Below are positions 43,604-52,647 of a stretch of 64,000 nt of DNA, in pieces. A program made the position numbers and the translations under genes. The stretch is from Gracilibacillus massiliensis. GTDB lineage: Bacteria; Bacillota; Bacilli; Bacillales; Amphibacillaceae. Position 1 is the first letter of the stretch, and each line of letters starts with the position of its first letter. The stretch is from positions 1-64,000 of the forward strand of contig NZ_CZRP01000012.1 in the NCBI RefSeq assembly GCF_001458115.1, written 5' to 3'. Under the pieces are notes generated by a model. That model did not search any database and was not told the origin of the DNA. It saw nothing but the letters and a program-made list of their open reading frames with translations.

Positions 43604-45031
43604 ATGGAAAAAGCAGAGTATGTCATCACAAAAATTATCGATTGGGGAAACCTCATTCTATGGGATTATGTACTAATTTACTTACTAATCTTCGCAGGCT
43701 TGTTTTTCACGATCAGATCCAGGTTTGTACAATTTCGTTTATTCGGTGAAATGTTCAAAGTAATATCCGAAGAAGCTGTTGAGCAAAGTGGTAAACGTGG
43801 TACCAATGCGTTTCAAGCGTTTAGTATCACGATTGCATCACGAGTTGGTACAGGGAATTTAGCAGGGGTTGCACTAGCTGTTGCTATTGGTGGACCCGGT
43901 GCAGTTTTTTGGATGTGGATTATCGCGTTAATTGGTATGTCTACTGCCTTTATTGAAAGTACATTAGCACAAGTTTACAAAGTTCCTGATAAAGATGGCT
44001 TCCGTGGTGGGCCAGCCTATTATATGGAAAAGGCTTTAGGCCAAAAGTGGATGGGGATCCTATTCTCTATTTTAATAACGATTACATTTGGTTTCATTTT
44101 TAATGCTGTACAAGCTAATACAATATCTCAAGCAGTAGACCAAGCGTTTAATATTGATCCGATTTGGACAGGTATTGTGTTAGTGGTATTAGCAGGTATC
44201 ATTATTTTTGGTGGAATTAAGCGAATTGCATCTGTCGCAGGAATTATTGTACCAATAATGGCTATTATTTATATGGCGGTAGGTTTTTATGTTGTTTTTA
44301 CAAATATAACAGCCATTCCTGATGTATTTATGCTTATTATTCGTAATGCATTTGGCTTAGAAGAAGTGTTTGGTGGTGGAATCGGGGCAGCAATGATGTA
44401 TGGGATTCGTCGTGGATTGTTTTCCAATGAAGCTGGTATGGGTAGTGCACCAAACGCAGCCGCAACCGCTGGTGTCAATCACCCAGTAAAACAAGGCTTA
44501 GTTCAATCCTTGGCAGTATTCTTTGACACGATAGTAATCTGTAGTTTAACAGCGTTTATCATTATATTATATGACAACTTTTATCAAGCGTCCGAAGATG
44601 GGATTCAACTAACACAAGTTGCCTTAAGCGCCCATGTAGGAGAATGGGCATCGATCTTCTTAGCGATCACTATTTTCTTCTTTGCATTTAGTTCTGTTGT
44701 GGGCAATTACTATTATGGTGAAACAAATGTCAGCTTTCTAAATCATAACGGTATTTGGCTAAACATTTACCGCGTTTTAGTATTAGCTATGGTGATGTTC
44801 GGCTCACTTGCTTCAATTCAGTTAGTTTGGAATATGGCTGACATGTTTATGGCGTTGATGGCGGTAGTTAACTTAATCGCAATTCTGTTATTAAGTAAAA
44901 TTGCCATCCAAGTTTTACAAGATTATATGAAACAAAAGAAAGAAGGCACTGATCCGAAATTTTATTATAAAAATGTCAAAGGTTTGAAAAACATTTCTTG
45001 GTGGGGCGCGCAGGATGAGAACAAAAAATAG
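43604..45031 (+). CDS. Na+/amino-acid (alanine or glycine) symporter, AGCS family
   Basis: 475 residues from ATG 43604, which follows GAGGAGTG; upstream in-frame codons lack a binding site. The AGCS family (AlsT/GlnT/DagA) is recognised by AFQAFSITIASRVGTGNLAGVALAVAIGGPGAVFWMW, GGPAYYMEKALG and GIRRGLFSNEAGMGSAPNAAATA. About eleven membrane helices. These carriers import alanine, glycine or glutamine with Na+ (or H+), fitting a sodium-using halophile. The substrate cannot be set from sequence. A terminator follows. Confidence 0.9.
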   Translation: MEKAEYVITKIIDWGNLILWDYVLIYLLIFAGLFFTIRSRFVQFRLFGEMFKVISEEAVEQSGKRGTNAFQAFSITIASRVGTGNLAGVALAVAIGGPGAVFWMWIIALIGMSTAFIESTLAQVYKVPDKDGFRGGPAYYMEKALGQKWMGILFSILITITFGFIFNAVQANTISQAVDQAFNIDPIWTGIVLVVLAGIIIFGGIKRIASVAGIIVPIMAIIYMAVGFYVVFTNITAIPDVFMLIIRNAFGLEEVFGGGIGAAMMYGIRRGLFSNEAGMGSAPNAAATAGVNHPVKQGLVQSLAVFFDTIVICSLTAFIIILYDNFYQASEDGIQLTQVALSAHVGEWASIFLAITIFFFAFSSVVGNYYYGETNVSFLNHNGIWLNIYRVLVLAMVMFGSLASIQLVWNMADMFMALMAVVNLIAILLLSKIAIQVLQDYMKQKKEGTDPKFYYKNVKGLKNISWWGAQDENKK

Positions 45032-45045
45032 TTGAAAGGGTTGAT

Positions 45046-45091
45046 AAAAAGATTTGGTGGTGTTTATAGAATATCCATCAAATCTTTTTTT
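45046..45091 (+). terminator. Terminator after the symporter gene
   Basis: AAAGATTTGGTGG pairs with CCATCAAATCTTT (one G-T), loop of 13 bases, then T-run. The following ~320 bases to the DinB-like gene contain only a weak 58-codon frame without a binding site (see rejected items). Confidence 0.82.
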
Positions 45092-45411
45092 GTATCTATC
45101 TTTGTTTTTCTATGTCCGATTGAATACATATTTTTTCTTCTAACAAATTAATTATGGATGAAATATTCTTAAATTGGATTAAAGAACAATTATTAGTTAT
45201 GTATCAAGAGAACATCAACAATTTTAAAAAAATTTTATTCCAAGTCCTAACGCAAAGTCTTTCCGCAGCAATGACTAAGCATGCAATATGGATCGCCCCA
45301 AAAAAGGATAGACAAATAAACGATTATTAAAGGAGTACAAGTAATTCAAAATTTTATGTTAGGATGGAAGGGAATATAGCAGTTAGATTTGTTTTTAAGG
45401 AGGAGAGTATT

Positions 45412-45954
45412 CTGCAAAGCTCATATATGAAGAAACACTTTAACAGGATTTATGAACAAAGAGAAACATTCTTAGATGTCTTAAAACCGTTTAAAGATAG
45501 AGAGTGGGAACCACCTATTGAAGGTAAGTGGTCCTTTGGGGAAACATATTATCACTTATATCTAATGGTCAAACGATTCCGCCAGTTAAATAAAATATAT
45601 GTACCCATATATAAACCGATTGCAACAATAAGACGAAGAGCATCTTATAAAACCGATATTCATGATATTTATGCAGAATATACACAGAATAACAAACAAC
45701 CGATGAAAGCTCCTTCTGTTTTGTTACCACCTAAAGGAATTCAGGATAAAATTATGTTTGAAGAGATAATAATAAACCTGGAAACGGAAACGCATATACT
45801 AGAAGAAGGGTTAGCTAATATTCCTGATGATATTGCTGGACAGATCCGTTATCCTGATCCTATAGCTTATTATCCTAATTTAATTCAGAGTATCAACTTA
45901 ATAGGAATACACGAAAAACATCATTTTAACTTATGTAAGAATTATTATCTGTAA
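45412..45954 (+). CDS. DinB-like four-helix protein with unclear start codon
   Basis: About 180 residues of the DinB/DUF664-like metal-binding fold: three spaced histidines fit the usual triad (SFGETYYHLYLMVKRF; LIGIHEKHHFNLC). Members are often stress or thiol-related (bacillithiol transferase-like), but no substrate can be named. A perfect AAGGAGG (45397-45403) lies eight bases before an in-frame CTG (45412), and the first ATG with conserved context (MKKHFNRIYEQRE) is at 45427, too far from it. ATG 45364 has no binding site. A CTG or ATT start is therefore proposed. Convergent with rpiA. Confidence 0.75.
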   Translation: MQSSYMKKHFNRIYEQRETFLDVLKPFKDREWEPPIEGKWSFGETYYHLYLMVKRFRQLNKIYVPIYKPIATIRRRASYKTDIHDIYAEYTQNNKQPMKAPSVLLPPKGIQDKIMFEEIIINLETETHILEEGLANIPDDIAGQIRYPDPIAYYPNLIQSINLIGIHEKHHFNLCKNYYL

Positions 45955-45978
45955 ATCTTACATTCTAGTGGAAACTCT

Positions 45979-46647
45979 TTAACTCATTATCGTTACATCA
46001 CCATTTTTCCTACCTAGCACAATAGTATCGGCCATTTTAATAAAGAGACCATTTTCAACTACGCCAGGTATCATGTTCAGTTGCTGATTTAGTACAGCGG
46101 GATTGTCAATAATCTCAAAATAACAGTCAGCAATATAATTTTGATTATCTGTTATAAAAGGGGAGGCATTTTTATTACTTCTTATTTTTGGAGTGCAGCC
46201 CAGCTTTTTAATCGTGTTAAGCGTAGTTTCCCAACTGAATGGTACGATCTCGACAGGTAAAGGAAACTTACCCAATTGATTCACATATTTTGATTCATCG
46301 ATTACTACAATAAATTTTTTAGAAATAGAAGCCACCATTTTCTCACGTAATAAAGCACCGCCACCACCTTTTATAAGTTCAAAATCATGATTGGCTTCAT
46401 CGGCACCATCTATTGTTAGGTCTAAATAATCAACAGAGGACATAGATACTAATGGTATCTCTAAATCTTTTGCTAACTTCTCCGTTTGTATAGAAGTCGG
46501 GACTCCTTTGATATTTAGTCCTTCTTTTAGGAGTTCCCCTAACTTAATAATAGAAAAATAAACCGTTGATCCTGTTCCAAGGCCTACAGTCATACCATCC
46601 TCAACATATTGTACCGCTTTTTCACCAGCAATTTTTTTAGGGTTCAA
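45979..46647 (-). CDS. rpiA: Ribose-5-phosphate isomerase A
   Basis: 222 residues. RpiA converts ribulose-5-phosphate to ribose-5-phosphate in the pentose phosphate pathway. Visible motifs: GLGTGSTVYFSIIKLGE (phosphate-binding), SVDYLDLTIDGADEANHDFELIKGGGGALLREKMVA (catalytic Asp, Glu and Lys region) and VPFSWETTLNTIKKLG. Length is normal. The start follows TTAGGAGGAAAAC. It is convergent with the DinB-like gene. Confidence 0.94.
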   Translation of the reverse strand: MNPKKIAGEKAVQYVEDGMTVGLGTGSTVYFSIIKLGELLKEGLNIKGVPTSIQTEKLAKDLEIPLVSMSSVDYLDLTIDGADEANHDFELIKGGGGALLREKMVASISKKFIVVIDESKYVNQLGKFPLPVEIVPFSWETTLNTIKKLGCTPKIRSNKNASPFITDNQNYIADCYFEIIDNPAVLNQQLNMIPGVVENGLFIKMADTIVLGRKNGDVTIMS

Positions 46648-47019
46648 AATGTTTTCCTCCTAACTAAAATAGTGTATTTCATTGATAGAATAAATGTATC
46701 ATCACATTTTATTGTATTCAAATGCCAATCAATATGAAAAAATATTAAATAATCTTACAGAAATGAATAAAGCGTTTGAGAGGGAAATAGCAATTTTGAG
46801 TACTGCTAAGGTTAATATACACTCAAAAGTACATTTATAAAAGGAAATATTGTAAAATAAACGTGTTAGGGTGTAGCATGCTCTCGATGAAGTGAAAATT
46901 ATGAAACAGAAATTAAAGGTGACGGTGCTGGTGGCTTTTTGATCCATCAGAACCGCCCAAAAGTTTACTATTTATATAGTACTGGGCTAGATTGAGTAAC
47001 AACCGAGGGAGGAAAAACA
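46648..47019. other. 372-base intergenic stretch without recognised gene
   Basis: AT-rich sequence between the divergent rpiA and reductase genes. It should contain both promoters. Short frames on either strand have no binding site or family look. A GC-richer patch at 46917-46960 (GACGGTGCTGGTGGCTTTTT) stands out but could not be explained. Confidence 0.5.
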
Positions 47020-47589
47020 ATGAACAATGTAGTAAGTACAAGAAACGTAATTTTAGATTTAGCTGTAACACTGGATGGCTTTATTGAAGGAAAAAATGGT
47101 GAAGTTGATTGGTGCATAATGGACTCTGAGATGGGGTTTGCTAATTTCCTAAATCAAATTGATACTATTTTGTATGGAAGAAAAAGTTATGATTTATGGG
47201 GACAATATATTCCAACAATGGAAGATGCTAATGCTGAAAAAGAAATGTGGGAATTAGTTCACAGTAAAGAAAAATATGTGTTTTCTAAAACGCAGAAAGG
47301 GTCTGACAAAAAAGCAATTTTCATAAACAATAATATTCTTGAAGAAGTAAATAAATTAAAGAATCAGACGGGTAAAGACATCTGGTTATACGGTGGAGCA
47401 AGTCTTATTCAAACTTTCATCGATTTGGGACTTGTGGATGAATTCAGACTATCTGTTCATCCTGTTATTTTAGGAGAAGGAAGGCCACTTTTTACAGATG
47501 TAAAACAGAAGTTAAATTTAAAATTAATTAGTACAAGAACTTACTCTTCTGGCGTTGTTCAACTAATCTACCACTTGAATCGAGATTAA
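47020..47589 (+). CDS. Dihydrofolate reductase-fold protein (RibD C-terminal type)
   Basis: 189 residues. The N-terminus VILDLAVTLDGFIEGKNGEVDWC, the NADPH-site motif ILYGRKSYDLWGQYIP and IWLYGGASLIQTFIDLGLVDEFRLSVHPVILGEGRPLF identify the RibD C-terminal/YyaP-YwjB group of DHFR-fold reductases. It probably reduces a pterin- or pyrimidine-like substrate with NADPH, but the true substrate is unknown; it is not the folate-pathway FolA by motif. The start follows GAGGGAGGAAAAAC. Convergent with rpsD via a shared terminator. Confidence 0.87.
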   Translation: MNNVVSTRNVILDLAVTLDGFIEGKNGEVDWCIMDSEMGFANFLNQIDTILYGRKSYDLWGQYIPTMEDANAEKEMWELVHSKEKYVFSKTQKGSDKKAIFINNNILEEVNKLKNQTGKDIWLYGGASLIQTFIDLGLVDEFRLSVHPVILGEGRPLFTDVKQKLNLKLISTRTYSSGVVQLIYHLNRD

Positions 47590-47667
47590 TAATATTAGTT
47601 ACACAACAATAGTGCGCGTTTGCTGAGGGAGAATACATCATTATTCTACTAAGCACAGAAAAAAATG

Positions 47668-47712
47668 AAAACCCCCAGTATTGCTGATAAGTCAACATTA
47701 CTGGGGGTTTTT
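47668..47712. terminator. Bidirectional terminator between the reductase and rpsD
   Basis: AAAACCCCCAGTA and TACTGGGGGTTTT form a strong GC-rich stem (with TGCTGA/TCAACA inner part), A-run on one side, T-run on the other, so it can serve both convergent genes. Confidence 0.9.
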
Positions 47713-47737
47713 GATTGCTCTTTATGAAGCAAGTATA

Positions 47738-48340
47738 TTAACGAGAGTAGAACTCAACAATAAGCGCTTCGTTAATTTCTGCTGGTAATTCAGAACGCTC
47801 TGGTAAGCGAGTGAAAGTACCTTCTAGTTTGTCTGCATCGAATGATACAAATTCAGGTGTGAAAGAGTTAGCCTCAATAGCTTCAGCAATAATGTCTAGC
47901 TTTTGAGATTTTTCACGAACACCAATTACTTGACCAGGTTTTACTTTGTAAGAAGGAATGTCAACGCGACCTCCGTCTACTGTAATGTGACCATGGTTTA
48001 CTAATTGGCGAGCTTGACGACGAGTACGTGCAAGTCCTAGACGGTAAACAAGGTTATCAAGACGAGATTCAAGTAAGATCATGAAGTTCTCACCATGGAT
48101 ACCTTTCATAGCGCCAGCTGCGTCAAATAGGTTACGGAATTGACGTTCTGTCACTCCGTACATGAAACGTAGCTTTTGTTTTTCTTGTAATTGTAAACCA
48201 TATTCTGATAGTTTACGACGTTGATTAGGTCCGTGTTGACCTGGTGCGTAAGGACGTTTGTCTAACTCCTTACCAGTACCTGTTAATGAGATACCAAGAC
48301 GACGAGACTTTTTCCATACAGATCCTGTATAGCGAGCCAT
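47738..48340 (-). CDS. rpsD: 30S ribosomal protein S4
   Basis: 200 residues, normal length. Motifs: [52 protein letters not shown] and the S4 domain [31 protein letters not shown]4 binds 16S rRNA early in 30S assembly. In Bacillus rpsD is monocistronic and S4 represses its own mRNA through the leader; a structured leader is present here (48345-48535). The start follows AAAGGAGAAG. Confidence 0.97.
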   Translation of the reverse strand: MARYTGSVWKKSRRLGISLTGTGKELDKRPYAPGQHGPNQRRKLSEYGLQLQEKQKLRFMYGVTERQFRNLFDAAGAMKGIHGENFMILLESRLDNLVYRLGLARTRRQARQLVNHGHITVDGGRVDIPSYKVKPGQVIGVREKSQKLDIIAEAIEANSFTPEFVSFDADKLEGTFTRLPERSELPAEINEALIVEFYSR

Positions 48341-48344
48341 AGTG

Positions 48345-48535
48345 CATCTTCTCCTTTATATATGAATTTTGCATAAAATAAGACAGTGTGTCCCTCAACT
48401 CGACAGCTATTTTGTTTTTCATGCATCCTCGCCCTAGTAGCAGAGAGTTACTCGATGCACCTTACATTCGTTCGTAAGGAACAAAATAGTCAGCCAGCGG
48501 TTCACATAGGCTACCTTTTTTACACAAAGTTCATT
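48345..48535 (-). promoter_or_regulatory. rpsD leader, probable S4 autoregulatory RNA
   Basis: The 190 bases before rpsD are rich in complementary segments (TATTTTGTTCCTTACGAACG, GTGCATCGAG...CGAGGATGCA, and ACAAAATAGCTGTCGAG). This fits the pseudoknot-like leader through which S4 represses its own synthesis in Bacillus. Boundaries are approximate and the structure was judged by eye. Confidence 0.65.
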
Positions 48536-48578
48536 ATATGATGCGAGAGCGGGAATGTCAACAGGAACCTGTTATTAC

Positions 48579-49058
48579 TTAGATATATTTTTCTAATGTT
48601 TCTACAAATTGTTCTAAATATTTCTGATCGATTTCGTCAAAACGATTTTTGTTCGGACTATCAATATCAAGTACACCAAAAATTTCTCCGTTTTTGATAA
48701 TAGGAACAACGATCTCTGATTGGCTTGCTGCATCACAAGCAATATGACCAGGGAATTGATGCACGTCAGCAACTAATTGTGTCTTTTGCTCTGATACTGC
48801 CGTCCCGCAAACACCCTTACCGCTCTTAATTCGAACACATGCCGGTAAACCTTGGAAAGGTCCTAGTACAAGTTCATCCTCTTTCCAAATATAAAACCCA
48901 ACCCAATTAACCTCATTTAAGAATTGATTCAATAATGCCGATGCATTAGATAGGTTAGCAATTGTATCTGGCTCATCTTGAAGTAATGCGTCTAATTGCT
49001 TAATAACAATCGGATAGTCTTTTTCTTTTGCGCCTTTATAATCGGTTGTTTCAAACAT
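48579..49058 (-). CDS. GAF-domain free methionine-(R)-sulfoxide reductase (YtsP-like)
   Basis: 159 residues from ATG 49058, after GGGAGTGG; the longer upstream frame is unlikely. A single GAF domain with the fRMsr cysteine pattern: PACVRIKSGKGVCGTAV and PGHIACDAASQSEIVVPI contain the three conserved Cys. WVGFYIW and IFGVLDIDSPNKNRFDEID are also typical. It reduces free methionine-R-sulfoxide with thiol reductants, so it protects against oxidation. Its B. subtilis counterpart YtsP lies in the same position near rpsD and ezrA. Confidence 0.88.
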   Translation of the reverse strand: MFETTDYKGAKEKDYPIVIKQLDALLQDEPDTIANLSNASALLNQFLNEVNWVGFYIWKEDELVLGPFQGLPACVRIKSGKGVCGTAVSEQKTQLVADVHQFPGHIACDAASQSEIVVPIIKNGEIFGVLDIDSPNKNRFDEIDQKYLEQFVETLEKYI

Positions 49059-49310
49059 ATATTCCACTCCCTTAATTACTGTGAATGTAAGAATTTCATA
49101 TATCATACAATACATTGCGTACTGTTACAAATGAATAATCTTGCAGGGAATAGAACAGGAATCGATAAAAATATTCAAAAAATAGTAAAAATCTTAGCAA
49201 TAAGGCGTGGAATCATGGTATCATTACATGTAATAACAAGTCGTGTCAAAATTCAATGAAAAATAGAGAGAAATAGAACAGTTATCGGTTGGTTTGAAGG
49301 AGGATTAATT

Positions 49311-51017
49311 ATGTTGGAATTCGTGATCGGCGGAATTCTTATTATTATTGCGTTAATCATAGTCGGACTCATATTCAGGAAAAAGATTTATGACAATGTA
49401 GACCGTCTAGAAGCATGGAAAATGGATATTATGAATCGAAATGTAACTTCAGAGTTAGCAAAAGTAAAACAGTTGAATCTCTCAGGGGAAACACAAGAGA
49501 AGTTCGAGAGTTGGAAAGAAAATTGGGATATTATCCTTACAAGAGACTTACCAGATATGGAAGAATATTTACTGGATGCGGAAGAAGCAGCTGACAAATT
49601 CAGAATCAAAATGGCGAAAAACAATATTCGAATTGTAGAAGAATCCTTAAATAGCATAGAAAAAAATATTGAAGACATGTATAAAGAATTAGATCATTTA
49701 CTTGATTCAGAAAAGTATGCTCGTCAACAAATTGAAGAGTTAGCACCCCGTATAAAAGAGTTGAAAAAATACTTATTACATAATCGCACACTTTTTGGTA
49801 AAGCTGAGATTATTTTTGAAGCAGACTTATCAAAGTTAGAAAAAAGACTGTCAGAATATGCACAATTAACCGATGATGGTAATTATATTGAAGCACAAGA
49901 ACTTATTGAACTATTAATAGAAGAGATTGATTTAATCGAAGAGAAGGTTAGCTCATTTCCTGACATATATCGTCAGTGTAAACAGACACTTCCTAATCAG
50001 ATGAAAGACTTACTAAGAGGCATGGATGAGATGGAAGAGGAAGGGTATCGTGTCCAACAATTTGGTTTTGAAAAAGAGTTAAAGCAATATGAAAACCATT
50101 TGATCAATTCGATTAAAGAATTAGAAAACGGGGAAACCGATGCGATCGTTGAATCGCTTGAACAAATGGAAGACCGGTTGAATGAAATGTTTCAGTTACT
50201 TGAGAAAGAAGCAAAATCCAAATCAATCGTTGAAAGTCAATTTCCTAATCAGCAGCAAAAGTTAGAAGAAATTCAGGAGAGTATCCAAGATACAGGTAAT
50301 CAACTTAAAGAATTACAGCAAACCTATTTTATCGAGGAAGCGGATCTTGAATTATTTTTAAGTATTGAAAAATGGTTTGAAAAATTAGAAAATCAATTTA
50401 AACAAATCGAAGTCGATTATCAGGATCGTAAGTCAAATCATTTAGAGATTAAAGATGAATTAGATACCTTTGCGGAAGAAATTAATAAATTAGATAGTGC
50501 GCAAGAAGATTTCCAAGTGCAAATCCGTGATCTTCGAAAAGATGAAATCGAAGCAAAAGAAAAAATAGCTCAACTGAAGCAAGACTTAATTCGTACAAAT
50601 AAGCAATTACAAAAAAGTAATATCCCGGGGATACCATCTTTTATTGTCAATGCTTTAGAAGAGGCAACAGAGAAATGTGAAATTGTCTTAAAACAGTTGC
50701 AAAAACATCCATTAGATATGGGCAAAGTGCAACATAGTATTGGAGAAGCAAATAAGTCGGTAGGCAATTTTGTGGAGCAAACGAGATTGTTGTTAGATCA
50801 AGCACGTTTAGTCGAGCTAGCGATTCAATTCGGCAACAGGTATCGTAGTGCTCATCCACTTCTTTCTGCACAATTATCTGAAGCTGAAAAACTATTCCGA
50901 AATTATAAATATGAGAATGCTTTAGAAACTGCGATAAAAGCATTGGAAGCTGTCGATGCAAATGCAATGGCAAAAATCGAAGAAATGGATCAAGCGATTA
51001 AGCAAACAGCAAACTAA
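49311..51017 (+). CDS. ezrA: Septation ring formation regulator EzrA
   Basis: 568 residues. One N-terminal transmembrane helix (about 3-24, FVIGGILIIIALIIVGLIF; N-out) is followed by a long cytoplasmic coiled-coil rod of spectrin-like repeats, rich in E, K, L and Q. The conserved segment EAWKMDIMNRNVTSELAKVKQLNLSGETQEKFESWKENWD and the C-terminal RYRSAHPLLSAQLSEAEKLFRNYKYENALETAI are typical of EzrA. It restrains FtsZ rings away from midcell and acts at the divisome. The start follows AAGGAGGA. A small membrane protein gene follows after 23 bases. Confidence 0.95.
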   Translation: MLEFVIGGILIIIALIIVGLIFRKKIYDNVDRLEAWKMDIMNRNVTSELAKVKQLNLSGETQEKFESWKENWDIILTRDLPDMEEYLLDAEEAADKFRIKMAKNNIRIVEESLNSIEKNIEDMYKELDHLLDSEKYARQQIEELAPRIKELKKYLLHNRTLFGKAEIIFEADLSKLEKRLSEYAQLTDDGNYIEAQELIELLIEEIDLIEEKVSSFPDIYRQCKQTLPNQMKDLLRGMDEMEEEGYRVQQFGFEKELKQYENHLINSIKELENGETDAIVESLEQMEDRLNEMFQLLEKEAKSKSIVESQFPNQQQKLEEIQESIQDTGNQLKELQQTYFIEEADLELFLSIEKWFEKLENQFKQIEVDYQDRKSNHLEIKDELDTFAEEINKLDSAQEDFQVQIRDLRKDEIEAKEKIAQLKQDLIRTNKQLQKSNIPGIPSFIVNALEEATEKCEIVLKQLQKHPLDMGKVQHSIGEANKSVGNFVEQTRLLLDQARLVELAIQFGNRYRSAHPLLSAQLSEAEKLFRNYKYENALETAIKALEAVDANAMAKIEEMDQAIKQTAN

Positions 51018-51040
51018 TTTGGTAAGGGCGGGAAGACATC

Positions 51041-51361
51041 ATGAAATGGTTGGTGACAGCTTTATCACTTATCACAGTAACCACTTGGGTAGTTGTGTTG
51101 TTTTTTTACTTAGATGTTGACCGAAACACATACATTTATGCAGAAGAACATACACAAATGACAGATTCAAAACAATTGAAAAATGCAAATTTTGTATTTC
51201 GCACTAAAAATGCACCTCGAAACGATGAAGTGAAGCAAGTTGTAAATCAAAAAGAACCGCAAGAGAGTAATAAAACATTACAGGATATCCCACTCCAACT
51301 TACGGATGACAACAAGGTATCCATTGATGAATTATTATCAGCTTTAAATATCAAATTCTAA
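51041..51361 (+). CDS. Small membrane-anchored protein downstream of ezrA
   Basis: 106 residues. An N-terminal hydrophobic helix (WLVTALSLITVTTWVVVLFFYL, about 3-24) is followed by a hydrophilic extracytoplasmic part with no cysteine and no recognised domain (DVDRNTYIYAEEHTQMT; ENDKVSIDELLSALNIKF-like end). The start follows GGGCGGGAAG, a weak binding site. The 23-base distance to ezrA suggests shared transcription and perhaps a cell-division context, but no function is known. Confidence 0.65.
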   Translation: MKWLVTALSLITVTTWVVVLFFYLDVDRNTYIYAEEHTQMTDSKQLKNANFVFRTKNAPRNDEVKQVVNQKEPQESNKTLQDIPLQLTDDNKVSIDELLSALNIKF

Positions 51362-51379
51362 TGTGTGTTTCGGATATAC

Positions 51380-51413
51380 TAAAGATATTCCTTATTTCTT
51401 AGGAATATCTTTT
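51380..51413 (+). terminator. Terminator after the ezrA unit
   Basis: AAAGATATTCCT and AGGAATATCTTTT pair around a TATTTCTT loop. It separates the ezrA unit from nifZ-thiI. Confidence 0.85.
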
Positions 51414-51502
51414 CTATTGTAATTCAACTTCCTTTCCCATATTTTCACGATTGATAAAATATGATAAGATATAGCAATGTGTTTAGAAAAAGAGGGATTC
51501 GA

Positions 51503-52642
51503 ATGATTTATTTAGATAACAGTGCAACAACACAACCTGATCGACAAGTATTGGATAGTTATACAAAAGCAGCGACACAATTTTTTGGGAATCCTTCTTC
51601 CATTCATGGAATTGGGATGGATGCTGAACGACTTTTGAGAAAGTCTCGTGAACAGGCAGCTTCGATACTAGAAGTGAACCCCCACGAAATTATTTTCACA
51701 TCAGGTGGTACTGAAGGAAATAACCTAGCAATAAAAGGAATTGCCTTGCAACATAAAAATCGCGGAAAACATATTATAACGTCGACTACAGAGCATCCAT
51801 CGGTACTAGAAGCATGCCAGGGGTTAGAAACGTTAGGTTTCGAAGTCAGTTATTTAGAGGTAGATCAATCAGGTATTATTAATATAGAAACATTAAAACA
51901 AGAAATAAGAGAAGATACGATATTAGTAACAATTATGCATGTAAATAATGAAATAGGCTCAATTCAACCGATAAAAGAAATCGGTGAGACTTTGAAACAA
52001 TATCCAAAAGCTCTGTTTCATGTTGATCATGTTCAAGGTTTCGGCAAAGTTGATTTAGATTTTAACCATTGCCATATCGATTTATGTACTATTTCAGGCC
52101 ATAAAATCCATGGATTGAAAGGGACAGGGCTACTTTATGTTAGAAATGGTGTTCGCTTGTATTCGCTGGCACATGGTGGTGGACAGGAAAGGTCTATCCG
52201 TTCCGGTACAGAAAATGTTGCTGGTATCGTTGCTCTCGTAAAGGCAATGCGGATCGCAAAAGAACAGCAATCAAATATAAAAACAGTAGACATTTTACAC
52301 CGAAAGTTAATCGATCATTTAGAAGGAAATAAACGAATCGTAATCAATACACCAAAAGAGAAAAAAGCACCACATATCGTTAATTTCTCTGTTCCAGGCT
52401 TAAAACCAGAAGTAGTCATTCACGCTTTAGAGCAATACGATATTTATATTTCCACTAAATCCGCTTGTTCGTCTAAAAGTAGTGACGAAAGTGCAGTATT
52501 AATTGCATGTGGTAAGGATCGCAATGTCGCTATTTCTGGTCTGCGAGTTAGTATGTCTTATCATACTTCAGAGCAAGACATTGATTTTTTATGTAAAAAA
52601 TTGGATGTTGTTATTAAAAACTTAGGGAAAGTAATGGGGTAG
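51503..52642 (+). CDS. nifZ: Cysteine desulfurase (NifZ/IscS type), partner of ThiI
   Basis: 379 residues from ATG 51503 (site AGAGGGATT); the frame begins earlier at 51461 without support. PLP-enzyme motifs: IIFTSGGTEGNNLAIKG, HVDHVQGFGK, TISGHKIHGLKGTGLLYVR (PLP lysine) and STKSACSSKSS (catalytic cysteine on the mobile loop). It takes sulfur from cysteine and passes it as persulfide; next to thiI, as in B. subtilis, it supplies 4-thiouridine synthesis in tRNA. thiI starts five bases after its stop. Confidence 0.93.
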   Translation: MIYLDNSATTQPDRQVLDSYTKAATQFFGNPSSIHGIGMDAERLLRKSREQAASILEVNPHEIIFTSGGTEGNNLAIKGIALQHKNRGKHIITSTTEHPSVLEACQGLETLGFEVSYLEVDQSGIINIETLKQEIREDTILVTIMHVNNEIGSIQPIKEIGETLKQYPKALFHVDHVQGFGKVDLDFNHCHIDLCTISGHKIHGLKGTGLLYVRNGVRLYSLAHGGGQERSIRSGTENVAGIVALVKAMRIAKEQQSNIKTVDILHRKLIDHLEGNKRIVINTPKEKKAPHIVNFSVPGLKPEVVIHALEQYDIYISTKSACSSKSSDESAVLIACGKDRNVAISGLRVSMSYHTSEQDIDFLCKKLDVVIKNLGKVMG

Positions 52643-52647
52643 ATAGT

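Noticed and set aside
45154-45330. 58-codon frame between the symporter terminator and the DinB-like gene
   Set aside because: It has no ribosome binding site and no family resemblance. It could be a decayed fragment, so it is not listed as a gene.
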